A stretch of 64,000 bases of DNA from Mesorhizobium koreense (GCF_031656215.1 NZ_CP134228.1:186001-250000); one strand, 5' to 3'. Shown: positions 52,827-61,814, numbered from the stretch's first letter. The notes: a model not told the origin generated them from the letters alone. Numbers and translations: made by a program.

Positions 52827-53197
52827 TTCGATCTCCATCAGACCAAACAAAATTTTGAACGCTTAACATCTTCGCTGATGATCAGGCCTACCGAGTGAAA
52901 TCCTTGATTCCAGAATACTTTCTACGGATCGCGGCGGTTATTATAATCGATACGCCTGAAACAGCCGACCACACCATCGCTAAACTGCCAGCCACCGAAA
53001 ATCATGGCGTGACGGCCATAAAAGCCTCGATGCCTGGTCGTGGCGGAAGCCGACGTGGAGCAGACGCGTGGAAGCGGGAGTCCTTTGGTCATTTACACGG
53101 ACAACGGCCAACTTGCTGCCGTGCGCAGCCCCTTGCGTGTAGACTTCCAATCATCCTGAACCTGGCAACGATCATCCGCGTATTCACACGGCTCTAC
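52827..53197. other. Intergenic gap without recognisable features
   Basis: 371 bases lie between a small membrane protein gene and the end of the acylase gene. Short frames have no motif, and no repeat or RNA gene was recognised. Confidence 0.5.
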
Positions 53198-54400
53198 TCA
53201 TTCGGGATAGATCTCCGCGCCTCCCGGCGCAGGCTTGTGGAAAAGGATAAATACCAAGGGATTGCCGGGCTCCGCCATTGCATCGCAGCGTTGTCCTGTT
53301 ACTTCTCCGGCCACACTGCTTGCGTATTCTGCAACCACCTCGCCGAAGCTATTGCGCTGGATGGCTACTCTCTGTCCGGCTTCGACCTTGTCACTGAGTT
53401 TGACCAGATGCTCGACGAGACCGCCCGTGGTGGCGAGGATCGGGAACGCGCTGTTGCCAACAAAAACGGTCACGTCCTTGCCGGTACGGCCCATCGGTCC
53501 GGCAACGATGCCGTGATGCTTGAGAACGTTCATCGTGCCTTCTACGAATAGCGCGATCATCTCTGGGTCCAGCACGCGCGCAGCGCCGATCTCCGGGCAA
53601 AAGGCCGGAATGCCCGCGTCCAAGAATGCGTTGTGCAGGACAGTGGGATAGGCCTGTTTCGGCATGTCGAGTATCTGGCCGACGGGATAGAGGTCCAACA
53701 TTGCCTTGACCTCGGGCCTGTCCGTCTCGCCGATGTTGAATGCGGTGACAGCGAACCCGGTTGTCCCGGTATGGAAATCGATCGCGGCGTCGGCGTTCGG
53801 CCGCAGCAGCCGGTTGAACAGCAGCCCGGCATGGCGGCTCGGTGCAGTAAAGCCGTTCTCGTTCCCAGGCCACTCCCTGTTCATATCGATCAGATCGATG
53901 CCCCGGCCTTGGTTCGGCCAGCGGCGTTGCATGCTTTCCAGGGCCGGACGGGACACGTCGGTGACCGCCATCACCGTGCCGGACATCTCAGCCGGATCGA
54001 GCTGGCTCATCACCGTCTGGACGGTATGTATGGAACTCATCTCGTCGCCATGCACGCCGCTGGTCAAGACGACGCGCTTGCCCGGCTTCGCCCCCTTGGC
54101 GACCGTCACGGACACATACCAGTATTGTCCGGCGGGCATCTCAACGCCCCGAAAATACAAAAAATGCTTTTCCCCGGGCTCAAGGTCGTTGACGTCGAGC
54201 GCACTGACGACTTTCTTCCCGTTAATCACATCTCCAACATAGATTGTTCCACGTGTTGCCGGATCGGAGGGGGATGCTGCGGGTTCCTGGGCAACTGCGT
54301 TGGTGGAAACGGCGCCCAGGGCAACCGAAGCGCCGACCGTGGCAAGCGACGCGATCATGAAATCACGCCGGGCAAGGCCTACCTTGGGTTCGTCAGGCAT
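53198..54400 (-). CDS. Tat-exported succinylglutamate desuccinylase/aspartoacylase-family enzyme
   Basis: A 400-aa zinc hydrolase of the AstE/AspA (M14-like) family. The twin-arginine signal ARRDFMIASLATVGAS, with RR at 11-12, leads to a cleavage region near NAVAQEP, so it folds in the cytoplasm and acts in the periplasm. Zinc ligands are in TSGVHGDEMSS (His-x-x-Glu) and AIDFHTGTTG (His). EIGAARVLDPEMIALF supplies the general-acid Glu region. It should cleave an N-acyl or amide bond of a small amino-acid derivative; the substrate is unknown. GGAGG precedes the ATG. It shares a 24-bp upstream element with the next Tat-exported hydrolase gene. Confidence 0.87.
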   Translation of the reverse strand: MPDEPKVGLARRDFMIASLATVGASVALGAVSTNAVAQEPAASPSDPATRGTIYVGDVINGKKVVSALDVNDLEPGEKHFLYFRGVEMPAGQYWYVSVTVAKGAKPGKRVVLTSGVHGDEMSSIHTVQTVMSQLDPAEMSGTVMAVTDVSRPALESMQRRWPNQGRGIDLIDMNREWPGNENGFTAPSRHAGLLFNRLLRPNADAAIDFHTGTTGFAVTAFNIGETDRPEVKAMLDLYPVGQILDMPKQAYPTVLHNAFLDAGIPAFCPEIGAARVLDPEMIALFVEGTMNVLKHHGIVAGPMGRTGKDVTVFVGNSAFPILATTGGLVEHLVKLSDKVEAGQRVAIQRNSFGEVVAEYASSVAGEVTGQRCDAMAEPGNPLVFILFHKPAPGGAEIYPE

Positions 54401-54494
54401 CGAAAGCGCCTCCCGATATAAGCGAGTATGACAATTGTGTTGGCACCCACGCTTAAGATCACATTGCCAGTGAATTTAACTCACGGCGCAGAAC

Positions 54495-54518
54495 AGTCAT
54501 GAGCATGGAATCCAGAAC
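54495..54518 (-). promoter_or_regulatory. Shared 24-bp upstream element, copy 1
   Basis: On the plus strand it reads AGTCATGAGCAT-G-GAATCCA-GAAC. It is 95-118 bases upstream of the Tat-exported desuccinylase-family gene. It matches copy 2 at 56283-56306 in 22 of 24 bases. The flanking TAAC lies 14 bases away in both copies. It is a probable operator or promoter core. Confidence 0.6.
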
Positions 54519-54613
54519 GTGGGCGGAATATCCCAAATTCGAAGGCGAGCGCGATCAGTCGCATCCGAAGTTCTTGCAGCACAGGGCGCAAGCGGGAGTT
54601 TTACGCAACGGTA

Positions 54614-56185
54614 CTACAAACGGGCATTCTCGCTGAATTCGACGCCGAGTTCATCGTGGCCATCGCGTAGCAGCAGATGCTGTGGGATGCCTTCGGGACG
54701 CAGCTTGCCCTCGGGCAGAGGCGATACATAAGTTCTCCCCTCCTTGCGGCGGTCGAAATCAGCCTTGGCGGCGGCCCGCAGCTTGGCGTCGGTTATGAGA
54801 TCGTAGCCGACGCCGGCCATCACGATCGCCGAATAGAGGGAGCTTTTGTCGCCGATGCTCATGCCGCCGCAAGCCGTCACAGGCCATGTGTGGAGCCCGA
54901 CGCCGATCGGCATGGTCGCCAAAGCGAACAGCGCTGTCGGCGTGTTGTAGCTGACATCGCCGACATCCGTGCTGCCGCCGGTCGTTATCTCGGGTAGGGG
55001 CGGCATGATGGCCGGCATGATGCCGGCCTCGGGCAGGCCCATTTCGCGCTGGCAGCCCTTGGCGAATTCCTGTTCTTCGTCCGTCCATTCCAGTGCCAGC
55101 GCCGACATGTGGGCGTGGATCCTGCCGACCAGCGTTTCGTTGGGCAAAAGGTCGTGCATACCGAAGAAAAGGTCGACTGCCACTTCTGTCTGGGTAGAGA
55201 TGGCCGAACCTGCGGCAACATCCTTGACCCATCCGGTGACGGTGTTGACCTCGGCTCGATCCTGATCCCGGACCATTATCAATATCTCGGCGGTGCCAGG
55301 GACCACATTGGGGGCTCCGCCGCCGTCCGTGTACGTATAGTGCAGGCGCGTGGTTGGCTTCAGATGCTCGCGCATGAACTGGATACCGGTACCGAAAAGT
55401 TCGGCCCCCTTCAGCGCGCTGCGCCCTTCCCACGGATCGACGCCGGCATGGGCGGTGCGGCCTGTGTAGCGGATGCGCAGCATGTTGACCGCCGCAGTCC
55501 GCAGCAAGCCGGTGGCGTTCATGGGGCCCGGATGCCAGGCAAGGCAGGCATCCAGATCGTCGAACAAACCGTCACGCGCCATGTAGACCTTGGCGCCTTC
55601 GGTTTCCTCGGCGGCACAGCCATAGACGCGGACCGTGCCCGGATGACCACCGTCGATCATCATTTTCTTCAGCGCAAAGGCCGCGCCGGTACAGCCTGCA
55701 CCCAGCATGTTGTGGCCGCAGCCATGTCCGACCTCAATCCCGGTGGGACCGGGTGTCTGACGGGGTTCGGCAGCGTTGCCCAAACCTGGAAGTGCATCAT
55801 ATTCGGGCAGGAAGCCTATCTTGGGGCCGCCTTTGCCCTGTGTCCATTCGGCGACGAAAGCCGTGGGAATACCGGAGGTTCCGGTGCTGACGATGGTGAA
55901 GCCGGCCTCGCGCAATTCTCGCAGGTGGATTCCGGCGGAGATTTCTTCATGCAATGACAGCTCCGGATTTTTCCAGACTTCGTGCGAAATCCGCAAGATG
56001 GCATCTCGAACCGATTGCACGGCGTCGTGTGCCGATTTGGCGGAACCGGCGACAGCCATGTCCTGGGCGCGGACAAAGGAAGGCGCAATCATCCAGGCAG
56101 CCGTCGACGCGACCGAACCGACGAGCAGTGCTCTGCGGGAGAAATCGGTAGTACGGTCGAAGAAGCCGATGGATTCGTCCCACAT
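54614..56185 (-). CDS. Tat-exported M20-family amidohydrolase
   Basis: A 523-aa M20D-type peptidase/amidohydrolase (AbgB/HipO-like). The Tat signal FSRRALLVGSVASTAAWMIA is followed by a cut near FVRAQD. Metal-site blocks: EVGHGCGHNMLGAGCTGAAF, CAAEETEGAKVYMARDG and WHPGPMNATG. The dimerisation domain starts around GRTAHAGVDPWEGRSAL. GGSTDVGDVSYNTPTALFAL near the C-terminus matches the AbgB group, which cleaves aminobenzoyl-glutamate-like amides. Export by Tat implies periplasmic action on an N-acyl or aryl amino acid. GGAGG lies 5 bases before the ATG. It is transcribed in the same direction as the desuccinylase-family gene but has its own upstream element. Confidence 0.88.
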   Translation of the reverse strand: MWDESIGFFDRTTDFSRRALLVGSVASTAAWMIAPSFVRAQDMAVAGSAKSAHDAVQSVRDAILRISHEVWKNPELSLHEEISAGIHLRELREAGFTIVSTGTSGIPTAFVAEWTQGKGGPKIGFLPEYDALPGLGNAAEPRQTPGPTGIEVGHGCGHNMLGAGCTGAAFALKKMMIDGGHPGTVRVYGCAAEETEGAKVYMARDGLFDDLDACLAWHPGPMNATGLLRTAAVNMLRIRYTGRTAHAGVDPWEGRSALKGAELFGTGIQFMREHLKPTTRLHYTYTDGGGAPNVVPGTAEILIMVRDQDRAEVNTVTGWVKDVAAGSAISTQTEVAVDLFFGMHDLLPNETLVGRIHAHMSALALEWTDEEQEFAKGCQREMGLPEAGIMPAIMPPLPEITTGGSTDVGDVSYNTPTALFALATMPIGVGLHTWPVTACGGMSIGDKSSLYSAIVMAGVGYDLITDAKLRAAAKADFDRRKEGRTYVSPLPEGKLRPEGIPQHLLLRDGHDELGVEFSENARL

Positions 56186-56282
56186 GCGAGCCTCCTAATG
56201 ATGCGTCGATAATCCTGGCCTGACCGGCGTGGGCATCCACCCGAAGACGGCAGTACGGGAAACCTAACCTTCGATGCAGCGG

Positions 56283-56306
56283 AGTCATGAGCATAGAATC
56301 CAAAAC
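56283..56306 (-). promoter_or_regulatory. Shared 24-bp upstream element, copy 2
   Basis: On the plus strand it reads AGTCATGAGCAT-A-GAATCCA-AAAC. It is 98-121 bases upstream of the M20 amidohydrolase gene and is followed in the same relative place by the TAAC at 14-base spacing. It has the same orientation and nearly the same distance as copy 1, so one factor or one promoter type probably controls both genes. Confidence 0.6.
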
Positions 56307-56409
56307 CTTGGCCACGCGTCCCGGAGTTTTCAAAGGGGCTCTGCGGTTGCTTGACAAGCCGACCGGTGACGACCTCATCTTGTAGAGAGGCCTGATAGGG
56401 AGAACCTCG

Positions 56410-56715
56410 ATGCGCCGTCTTTTGCTTGCTTGCCTTGGTCTGGCTCTAGGCTTCGCGGCGCAGGCGGCTATGCCCACTTTCGCGCAGGCCGCTACGGTTG
56501 ACTTGAATGTCGGAACCAGCCTCAACAACGGCCGCGCCATTACATGTCGGGATGGCAAGCGCGCCCTGCGAAGCCGTGGTTTCCGGCATATTTGGTGCGT
56601 GGATTGCCGCGCGCGGTCTTTCGTCTGTAGCGCCCGGTATGGCGACCACCGATTCGAAATTGCAGTTAACGCGCGTAATGGCCGGGTTGTCGACCTGCAT
56701 CGTGTCAGAAGGTGA
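56410..56715 (+). CDS. Small exported hypothetical protein, Cys-containing
   Basis: A 101-aa protein with a signal peptide (RLLLACLGLALGFAAQAAMP, cut near FAQAAT). The mature part has four Cys (TCRDGKRA, HIWCVDCRARSFVCSAR) and ends FEIAVNARNGRVVDLHRVRR. The last piece is similar to the strand-turn-strand ends of PepSY-like periplasmic proteins. GGGAG lies 7 bases before the ATG. It stands between the divergent M20 gene and the hydrolase gene. Its function is unknown. Confidence 0.7.
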   Translation: MRRLLLACLGLALGFAAQAAMPTFAQAATVDLNVGTSLNNGRAITCRDGKRALRSRGFRHIWCVDCRARSFVCSARYGDHRFEIAVNARNGRVVDLHRVRR

Positions 56716-56810
56716 TTTGTTTGGTTCCTGGCGTGCTCCTCCAGCCTGACGGTTCGGGGCGACGCTTTGGGTCATACACAATATACATGCCGGCTACCCG
56801 ACAATGACGA

Positions 56811-58493
56811 ATGCTGGGAACTTCGGGATTGCGCCTAATCTTGGCAAAGCTGACGGCTTCGCTCCTTACGGTAGGGGTGATGATCGGGACGTTGTCTTTC
56901 GCGGCTTCCCTGACGCCCAGCCTGATACCGCGGTCCTATCTCATCCAAGGCGTGCTTTCCGGGCTCTCAGCAGCTCTGGGGTATGGCATCGGCGTCCTTG
57001 CCTATTGGCTATGGGTCTACCTCGAACTGCCTCAACTGCGGGGACGAGCGCTGCAAGCAACGAGAATTGCAGCCTTCGCTGTGTGCTTCGGGATCGCTGC
57101 AATCTTCCTTTGGAAGACTCTGGAATGGCAGAATTCGATCCGCACCCTGATGGGCCTCGCCCCACTGAATACGGCAAGCCCTTTGAGCGCAGGCGCCATC
57201 GCTATAGTCATTTTCACCGTCCTTTTGGCGCTGGGTCGTCTTTTCAGATACACTTTCTTCGTTTTCTCAAGATGGCTTGGCTATTTCGTTCCGAGGCGAG
57301 TTTCACTTCTCGTCGGGGGTATGCTGGCGGTCGCGCTGTTCTGGTCAGTTGCGGAAGGAGTAGTTTTCAGGCTCTCGCTTCGAATTCTGGACTCCTCGTT
57401 CCAGGAGCTCGACGCGCTCGTCGAGGACAACCTTGCCAGGCCGACGCAACCGATGAAGACGGGAAGCCCGGCTTCTCTGCTGTCGTGGCAGGGGCTGGGC
57501 AGGCAGGGTCGCCGGTTTGTCAGTTCCGGCCCGACAGGCGCGGAGATAGGCGCGTTTTTCGGGCAAAAAGCCCTGGAGCCGATCCGCGTATATGTCGGAA
57601 TGAATGCGGCCGATACCGTGGATGAACGCGCGAAACTGGCATTGCAGGAGCTGAAGCGCACCGGTGCATTCGACAGGTCGATCCTGATCGTCGTCGTGCC
57701 TACGGGTACAGGGATGGTCGATCCGGCTGCCCTGGACACCGTCGAATATCTTCACAGAGGCGATACCGCGAGCGTCGCGATGCAATACTCCTACTTCGCC
57801 AGTTGGCTTTCCCTTCTGGTCGAACCGGATTACGGCGCAGAGGCAGGCAAGGCCCTGTTCCGGGAGGTCTATACCTATTGGTCATCGCTCCCACATGACA
57901 GGCGCCCAAAACTCTACCTCCATGGCTTGAGTCTCGGCGCGATGAATTCGGAGATGTCCGCTAACCTCTACGATGTTATAGCCGATCCGTTTCAAGGGGC
58001 CCTCTGGAGCGGGCCGCCCTTCCCGAGCCGCACCTGGAGATCGGTCACCGATGGCCGCAATCCCGGATCACCCGAATGGCTCCCTCGTTTCCGGGACAGC
58101 TCGATCTTCCGGTTCACCAGTCAGAAAGATGCTCTGGACATCCCGAATGCAAAGTGGGGGCCGATCCGGATCGTCTACCTTCAATATGCCAGCGATCCGA
58201 TAACCTTCTTCGACGCTGCTACGCTTTATCGAGAGCCCGACTGGATGAAAGAGCCGCGTGGACCCGACGTGTCGAAGGAGATCCGCTGGTATCCGCTTGT
58301 TACGATGCTGCAACTTGCGGTCGATATGATGATAGCAACCACGTCGCCGGTGGGCTACGGCCATGTATTTGCGTCGCAGCACTATATCGATGCGTGGATG
58401 GCCGTAACCGATCCGCCGGGCATCACGGCCGATGACGTCGCCCGGCTCAAAGCCCTGTTTGGCAAGCGCGATGCAATGTCTGTCGGCGGTTAG
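56811..58493 (+). CDS. Membrane alpha/beta-hydrolase (Abhydrolase_9 family)
   Basis: A 560-aa protein. The N-terminal half is membrane-embedded: LTASLLTVGVMIGTLSFAASL, then LTPSLIPRSYLIQGVLSGLS, the hallmark of the N-terminal Abhydrolase_9 domain. The periplasmic or cytoplasmic hydrolase half has IRVYVGMNAADTVDERAKLA and KLYLHGLSLGAMNSEMSANL, with the nucleophile Ser in Gly-Leu-Ser-Leu-Gly. Late HYIDAWMAVTDPPG carries the candidate His. The family is widespread in actinobacteria and rhizobia, with unknown substrate, probably a lipid or ester. It is 42 bases upstream of the YbaY-META gene on the same strand. Confidence 0.88.
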   Translation: MLGTSGLRLILAKLTASLLTVGVMIGTLSFAASLTPSLIPRSYLIQGVLSGLSAALGYGIGVLAYWLWVYLELPQLRGRALQATRIAAFAVCFGIAAIFLWKTLEWQNSIRTLMGLAPLNTASPLSAGAIAIVIFTVLLALGRLFRYTFFVFSRWLGYFVPRRVSLLVGGMLAVALFWSVAEGVVFRLSLRILDSSFQELDALVEDNLARPTQPMKTGSPASLLSWQGLGRQGRRFVSSGPTGAEIGAFFGQKALEPIRVYVGMNAADTVDERAKLALQELKRTGAFDRSILIVVVPTGTGMVDPAALDTVEYLHRGDTASVAMQYSYFASWLSLLVEPDYGAEAGKALFREVYTYWSSLPHDRRPKLYLHGLSLGAMNSEMSANLYDVIADPFQGALWSGPPFPSRTWRSVTDGRNPGSPEWLPRFRDSSIFRFTSQKDALDIPNAKWGPIRIVYLQYASDPITFFDAATLYREPDWMKEPRGPDVSKEIRWYPLVTMLQLAVDMMIATTSPVGYGHVFASQHYIDAWMAVTDPPGITADDVARLKALFGKRDAMSVGG

Positions 58494-58535
58494 TCCTCAG
58501 TCTGTCGTCGGTCATCCAAAACCAGGAGAGCTGCA

Positions 58536-59132
58536 ATGAAATTGTCGCAAGCGATCGTTTTGGTCATCTGCCTGCTGGCATCGCCTGCCGTCCACGCAGC
58601 GGACATCAGATTGTCCGGCAGCGCCTTCTATCGTGAGCGGATAGCTCTCCCTCCGGATGCGGCATTGCATGTCGAATTCATAGATTTGGCAGAGCCAAAA
58701 GCCGTGCTTGGTTCGGTGACAGTGGCGCCGTCCGGGCAAGTGCCGATCGCCTTCGACGTGATTGTCGGCGCAAACAAGCTTTCCAAAGGAAAGGCTTATG
58801 CGATGCGGGCTCATATCGAGGTCGGCGGTACCGCATGGTTTTCGACCCCAGAACCGATTCCGGTCGATCCGGGCAAGATCGGCGAGCCGGTTTCACTCTT
58901 CCTGGTCCAAGCTGCCGACAAGGGTGCCGGTGTTGCAGCAACCATCCCGCTGGCAGGCACGGAATGGAGGGTTACGACACTGGGCGGCAAGAGCCTCGAC
59001 TCGACGGTCAAATCAACATTATCCTTCGGTGCCAACGGTACGGTGAATGGCAACGGCGGCTGCAACACATTTCGCGGCGATGTCGAGATCGAAGGGTCTG
59101 CAATGAAATTCGGCCACCTGATGGGCGGCTAA
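58536..59132 (+). CDS. Exported YbaY-META protein, truncated in the META domain
   Basis: A 198-aa protein with a signal peptide (LSQAIVLVICLLASPAVHAAD). A YbaY-like beta domain (LSGSAFYRERIALPPDAALH to GTAWFSTPEPIPV) is followed by the first half of a META domain (LAGTEWRVTTLGGKSLD to NGNGGCNTFRGDVEIEGS). The META domain normally runs ~50 residues further. Here it ends at FGHLMGG with TAA 59130-59132. The missing C-terminal half argues for a deletion or nonsense event. META proteins of this kind are linked to envelope stress and motility (HslJ-like). It follows the hydrolase gene. Confidence 0.8.
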   Translation: MKLSQAIVLVICLLASPAVHAADIRLSGSAFYRERIALPPDAALHVEFIDLAEPKAVLGSVTVAPSGQVPIAFDVIVGANKLSKGKAYAMRAHIEVGGTAWFSTPEPIPVDPGKIGEPVSLFLVQAADKGAGVAATIPLAGTEWRVTTLGGKSLDSTVKSTLSFGANGTVNGNGGCNTFRGDVEIEGSAMKFGHLMGG

Positions 59133-59321
59133 ACTCGTCACGGTTCGATCGTCTCGGTCGGGCCGAAAGATATCGCGTTGCTGCCTGTCGATGGGCTCGG
59201 TTACGAGCCGCTGCCGCATCCAAAAGCGTCGAGGGCCTTCGTCGAAATCCACCACCGTTCGATTGCAAAAGAGACGGGCGGCACAACAGTTGGATTCCTC
59301 GCAGATTTCTTCATGCAATAG
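59133..59321 (+). pseudogene. In-frame coding remnant after the premature stop
   Basis: In the same frame as the YbaY-META gene, immediately after TAA 59130-59132, 62 codons stay open to TAG 59319-59321. The reading (GSIVSVGPKDIALLPVDGLG, then FVEIHHRSIAKETGG and VGFLADFFMQ) looks like real protein with balanced composition. It does not resemble the missing part of a META domain. It is probably the 3' end of another gene joined by a deletion, or stop-codon-separated decay. The source gene was not recognised. Confidence 0.5.
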
Positions 59322-59377
59322 ACGCCGTAACGTACGGACTCCGTGACAAGATAATCTTACGTCGACAGGAGCCCCCC

Positions 59378-59899
59378 ATGTCAGACCTGATAGTGATCGT
59401 TTACCCGACCGAATCGAAGGCAGAAGAAGTGCGTCAGACTCTGCTCGGACTGCAGAAGGAATACGTGATCAAACTCGGCGACGCGGTCATCGCCACCAAA
59501 ACCGACACGGGCAAAATAAAGCTGAACCAGCTGATCAACACGACATCGGCCGGCGCCGTATCCGGCGGTTTCTGGGGACTGTTGATCGGCGTTCTCTTCC
59601 TGAACCCGCTCGTAGGTGTTGCCCTCGGGAGCGCATCAGGTGCGCTCGGCGGCGCGTTGACCGATGTCGGCATAAACGACGCTTTCATGAGAGACCTGTC
59701 TGCCAGCATAGAACCGGGCAACGGTGCGCTCTTCCTGCTCGTTCAGGAGATGACCTCGGACAAGGTCCTGAAGCGGATTCAGGATTTCGGAGGCGTGGTC
59801 CTCAAGACCTCGCTCGACGAGACAAAGGAGCAAGTTCTGCGCGACGCTCTCCAACGGGCGTCCGCGGAGACGACGAGTGGTTCGACACCTTCGCCATAG
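59378..59899 (+). CDS. DUF1269 family protein
   Basis: A 173-aa protein with the DUF1269 pattern. It starts DLIVIVYPTESKAEEVRQTL, then GDAVIATKTDTGKIKLNQLI, a Gly-rich hydrophobic hairpin (GAVSGGFWGLLIGVLFLNPL; VALGSASGALGGALTDVGI), then NGALFLLVQEMTSDKVLKRI. The glycine-zipper-like hairpin suggests membrane association. The function is unknown; the family is often found with stress-response genes. ATG 59378 follows a GACAGGAG Shine-Dalgarno. The longer frame from 58835 is a shadow of the YbaY-META gene. Confidence 0.85.
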   Translation: MSDLIVIVYPTESKAEEVRQTLLGLQKEYVIKLGDAVIATKTDTGKIKLNQLINTTSAGAVSGGFWGLLIGVLFLNPLVGVALGSASGALGGALTDVGINDAFMRDLSASIEPGNGALFLLVQEMTSDKVLKRIQDFGGVVLKTSLDETKEQVLRDALQRASAETTSGSTPSP

Positions 59900-60034
59900 G
59901 CCCGCAGCAGATCTGGGGTCCGGACTCTATAGGCAAGGAGAACGGCGCGGATGTATCCGGCAAACATGCCGTCAATACTCGCGGTAGAAGTGTTTTGCGG
60001 TGCCGCGGGTGCACCTGCAGTACGCTGTCGGTAT

Positions 60035-60051
60035 CCCGGCCTTCGGCCGGG
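60035..60051. terminator. GC-rich hairpin upstream of the HdeD-RND operon
   Basis: CCCGGCC-TTC-GGCCGGG forms a 7-bp stem with a 3-base loop, 136 bases after the DUF1269 stop and 55 bases before the HdeD gene. It has the stem of a terminator but no T-run, so it may instead be an mRNA hairpin. Confidence 0.45.
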
Positions 60052-60105
60052 CGACGTTCTCGCCATTGTGATCGCCTTCTTTCGCAACTCTAGGGGCGGG
60101 GGAAG

Positions 60106-60639
60106 ATGACAAGCGTAATGGAGCTGAAATGGCGCGGGTTCCTTGCATTGGGGATCATTCTGGCGTTGGCCGGAACGCTCGCGGTGGTGCTTCCTGAAAT
60201 TTCCACGTTCGCTGCAGGAACCATTTTTGGCATTGCCCTTTCGATAGCGGGCGCCGTGAAAATGGTTCAGTCTTTGCAGGTCAAGGAGTGGAGGGGTTTC
60301 ATCTGGCAGGAACTGACCGGCGCCGTCGAGCTGGTCGGGGGCATCCTGATCTATTTCAATCCGCTGAAAGGCGCCTTGGCAATCACCCTCCTGATAGCGT
60401 TGGTCTTTCTCGTTCAGGGCATTTTGCAAATCGCCCTCGCCCTTCGGGTACGCAAGCAAGACGGCTGGTACTGGTTCGCAGTATCGGGCCTGGTTTCGCT
60501 GACCGCCAGCGCCGCGCTCGCACTCAAGCTCCCCTACACGACCGCATACCCGCCGGGAACGATAGCCGGCATAGCTCTTCTCGTTGCGGGCGCAGCCTAC
60601 ATCGCTATCGCGCTTACCGTTCGTAGAGGCCGACGATGA
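60106..60639 (+). CDS. HdeD family (DUF308) membrane protein
   Basis: A 177-aa protein with six hydrophobic helices in three pairs. It has FLALGIILALAGTLAVVLPE, GTIFGIALSIAGAVKMVQSL, ELVGGILIYFNPLKGALAIT, LVFLVQGILQIALALRV and a final pair. This matches HdeD/DUF308, named for an acid-resistance membrane protein of enterobacteria. Its stop overlaps the ATG of the RND adaptor by 4 bases, so it belongs to the efflux operon. Its role there is unknown. Confidence 0.9.
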   Translation: MTSVMELKWRGFLALGIILALAGTLAVVLPEISTFAAGTIFGIALSIAGAVKMVQSLQVKEWRGFIWQELTGAVELVGGILIYFNPLKGALAITLLIALVFLVQGILQIALALRVRKQDGWYWFAVSGLVSLTASAALALKLPYTTAYPPGTIAGIALLVAGAAYIAIALTVRRGRR

Positions 60640-61814
60640 TGACATATCGCCAGATCCTTGCCGTCCTGATCCGCTGGCGGGCATTCCCGGCACGGCAAGT
60701 CACCATTGCCTGCCTGGCGGCCTCAGTGGTTTGCATCACAACCGTTTCGTTCGCCCAGCAGGCGGCCGGCCCGGCCCCTGCCGTCGTCATCGAAAAGGTC
60801 GAGGTCAAGCCTGTAGACGCTTCCATGCATTTTACGGCGCGTGTGGAGGCGATCAGGTCCGTGGACCTCAGGGCGCGCGTCGCCGGTTTTCTGCAATCCG
60901 TAGCTTTTAAGGACGGTCAGGAGGTCAAAGCCGGAGATACGCTGTTTGAAATTGAACCGGATCAGCTCAACGCTTCGGTCGCTTCCGCGCACGCTCAGGT
61001 GGCGCGTGCGGAAGCGACGCGAAAATCCGCCGAACGGACGCTTTCACGCAACCGGAGCCTGCTTGCCCGAAATACGGTCTCTCAGGCGGTGGTCGACGAT
61101 TCTCAGGCGGCTTTCGACATCTCCGTTGCCGACGTCGAAGTCGCACAGGCTGCGCTGAGCACCGCTAAGCTCAACCTCTCCTATGCCCGCATCACCGCGC
61201 CGATCTCAGGCAGCATAGGACGGGCGGCGTTCACCGCGGGCAATCTGGTCGGACCCGATTCCGGGCCGCTGGCGCGCATTGTCAGCCTCGACCCGGTCCG
61301 TGTGGCCTTTTCTGTGACCGAGGGAGAACTGATAACGGTCCGCCAGAAACAGGCGAGCGGCAAAAGTATCGACCCCGACACTCTCAGCCTGTCACTACGC
61401 CTTGCCAATGACAGCGAATACGAAGAGCCGGGGCGGCTCGAATTCGTCGAGCACGAGGTTGACCCACAAACCGGAACCGTGACCGCCCGAGCGATCTTTC
61501 CGAACCCGCATCACATCCTCATTCCGGGACAGTTCGTTAAGCTCGGAGTCCGGGAAAAAGACACGCCTGATATGCCGATCATCCCGCAGACAGCGGTCCT
61601 GCAAGACCGCGAGGGGCGATTTGTCTTCCTGCTCGCAAAGGACAATACCGTCTCGCAGCGGCGCATCGCCACCGGCCCCCGTGTCGGCAGCGGCTGGGCG
61701 GTCACGTCGGGTCTGACCGGCGGCGAGCAGGTGGTCGTCCAGGGAACGCAGCGTCTCACCGACGGCATGACCGTAGCGCCCAGCGAAGGCCAGCCGGTCG
61801 GTAACGGATCATGA
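60636..61814 (+). CDS. RND efflux periplasmic adaptor (MexE/AcrA family)
   Basis: A 392-aa membrane-fusion protein. The N-terminal signal or anchor is VTIACLAASVVCITTVSFAQ. It has the first hybrid/lipoyl half (RVAGFLQSVAFKDGQEVKAG), a coiled-coil hairpin (RAEATRKSAERTLSRNRSLL), the second half (LSYARITAPISGSIGRAAFT), and a beta-barrel with PQTAVLQDREGRFVFLLAKD. No lipobox Cys is evident, so it is probably held by the N-terminal helix. It is translationally coupled (ATGA) both to the HdeD gene and to the pump gene. Confidence 0.94.
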   Translation: MMTYRQILAVLIRWRAFPARQVTIACLAASVVCITTVSFAQQAAGPAPAVVIEKVEVKPVDASMHFTARVEAIRSVDLRARVAGFLQSVAFKDGQEVKAGDTLFEIEPDQLNASVASAHAQVARAEATRKSAERTLSRNRSLLARNTVSQAVVDDSQAAFDISVADVEVAQAALSTAKLNLSYARITAPISGSIGRAAFTAGNLVGPDSGPLARIVSLDPVRVAFSVTEGELITVRQKQASGKSIDPDTLSLSLRLANDSEYEEPGRLEFVEHEVDPQTGTVTARAIFPNPHHILIPGQFVKLGVREKDTPDMPIIPQTAVLQDREGRFVFLLAKDNTVSQRRIATGPRVGSGWAVTSGLTGGEQVVVQGTQRLTDGMTVAPSEGQPVGNGS

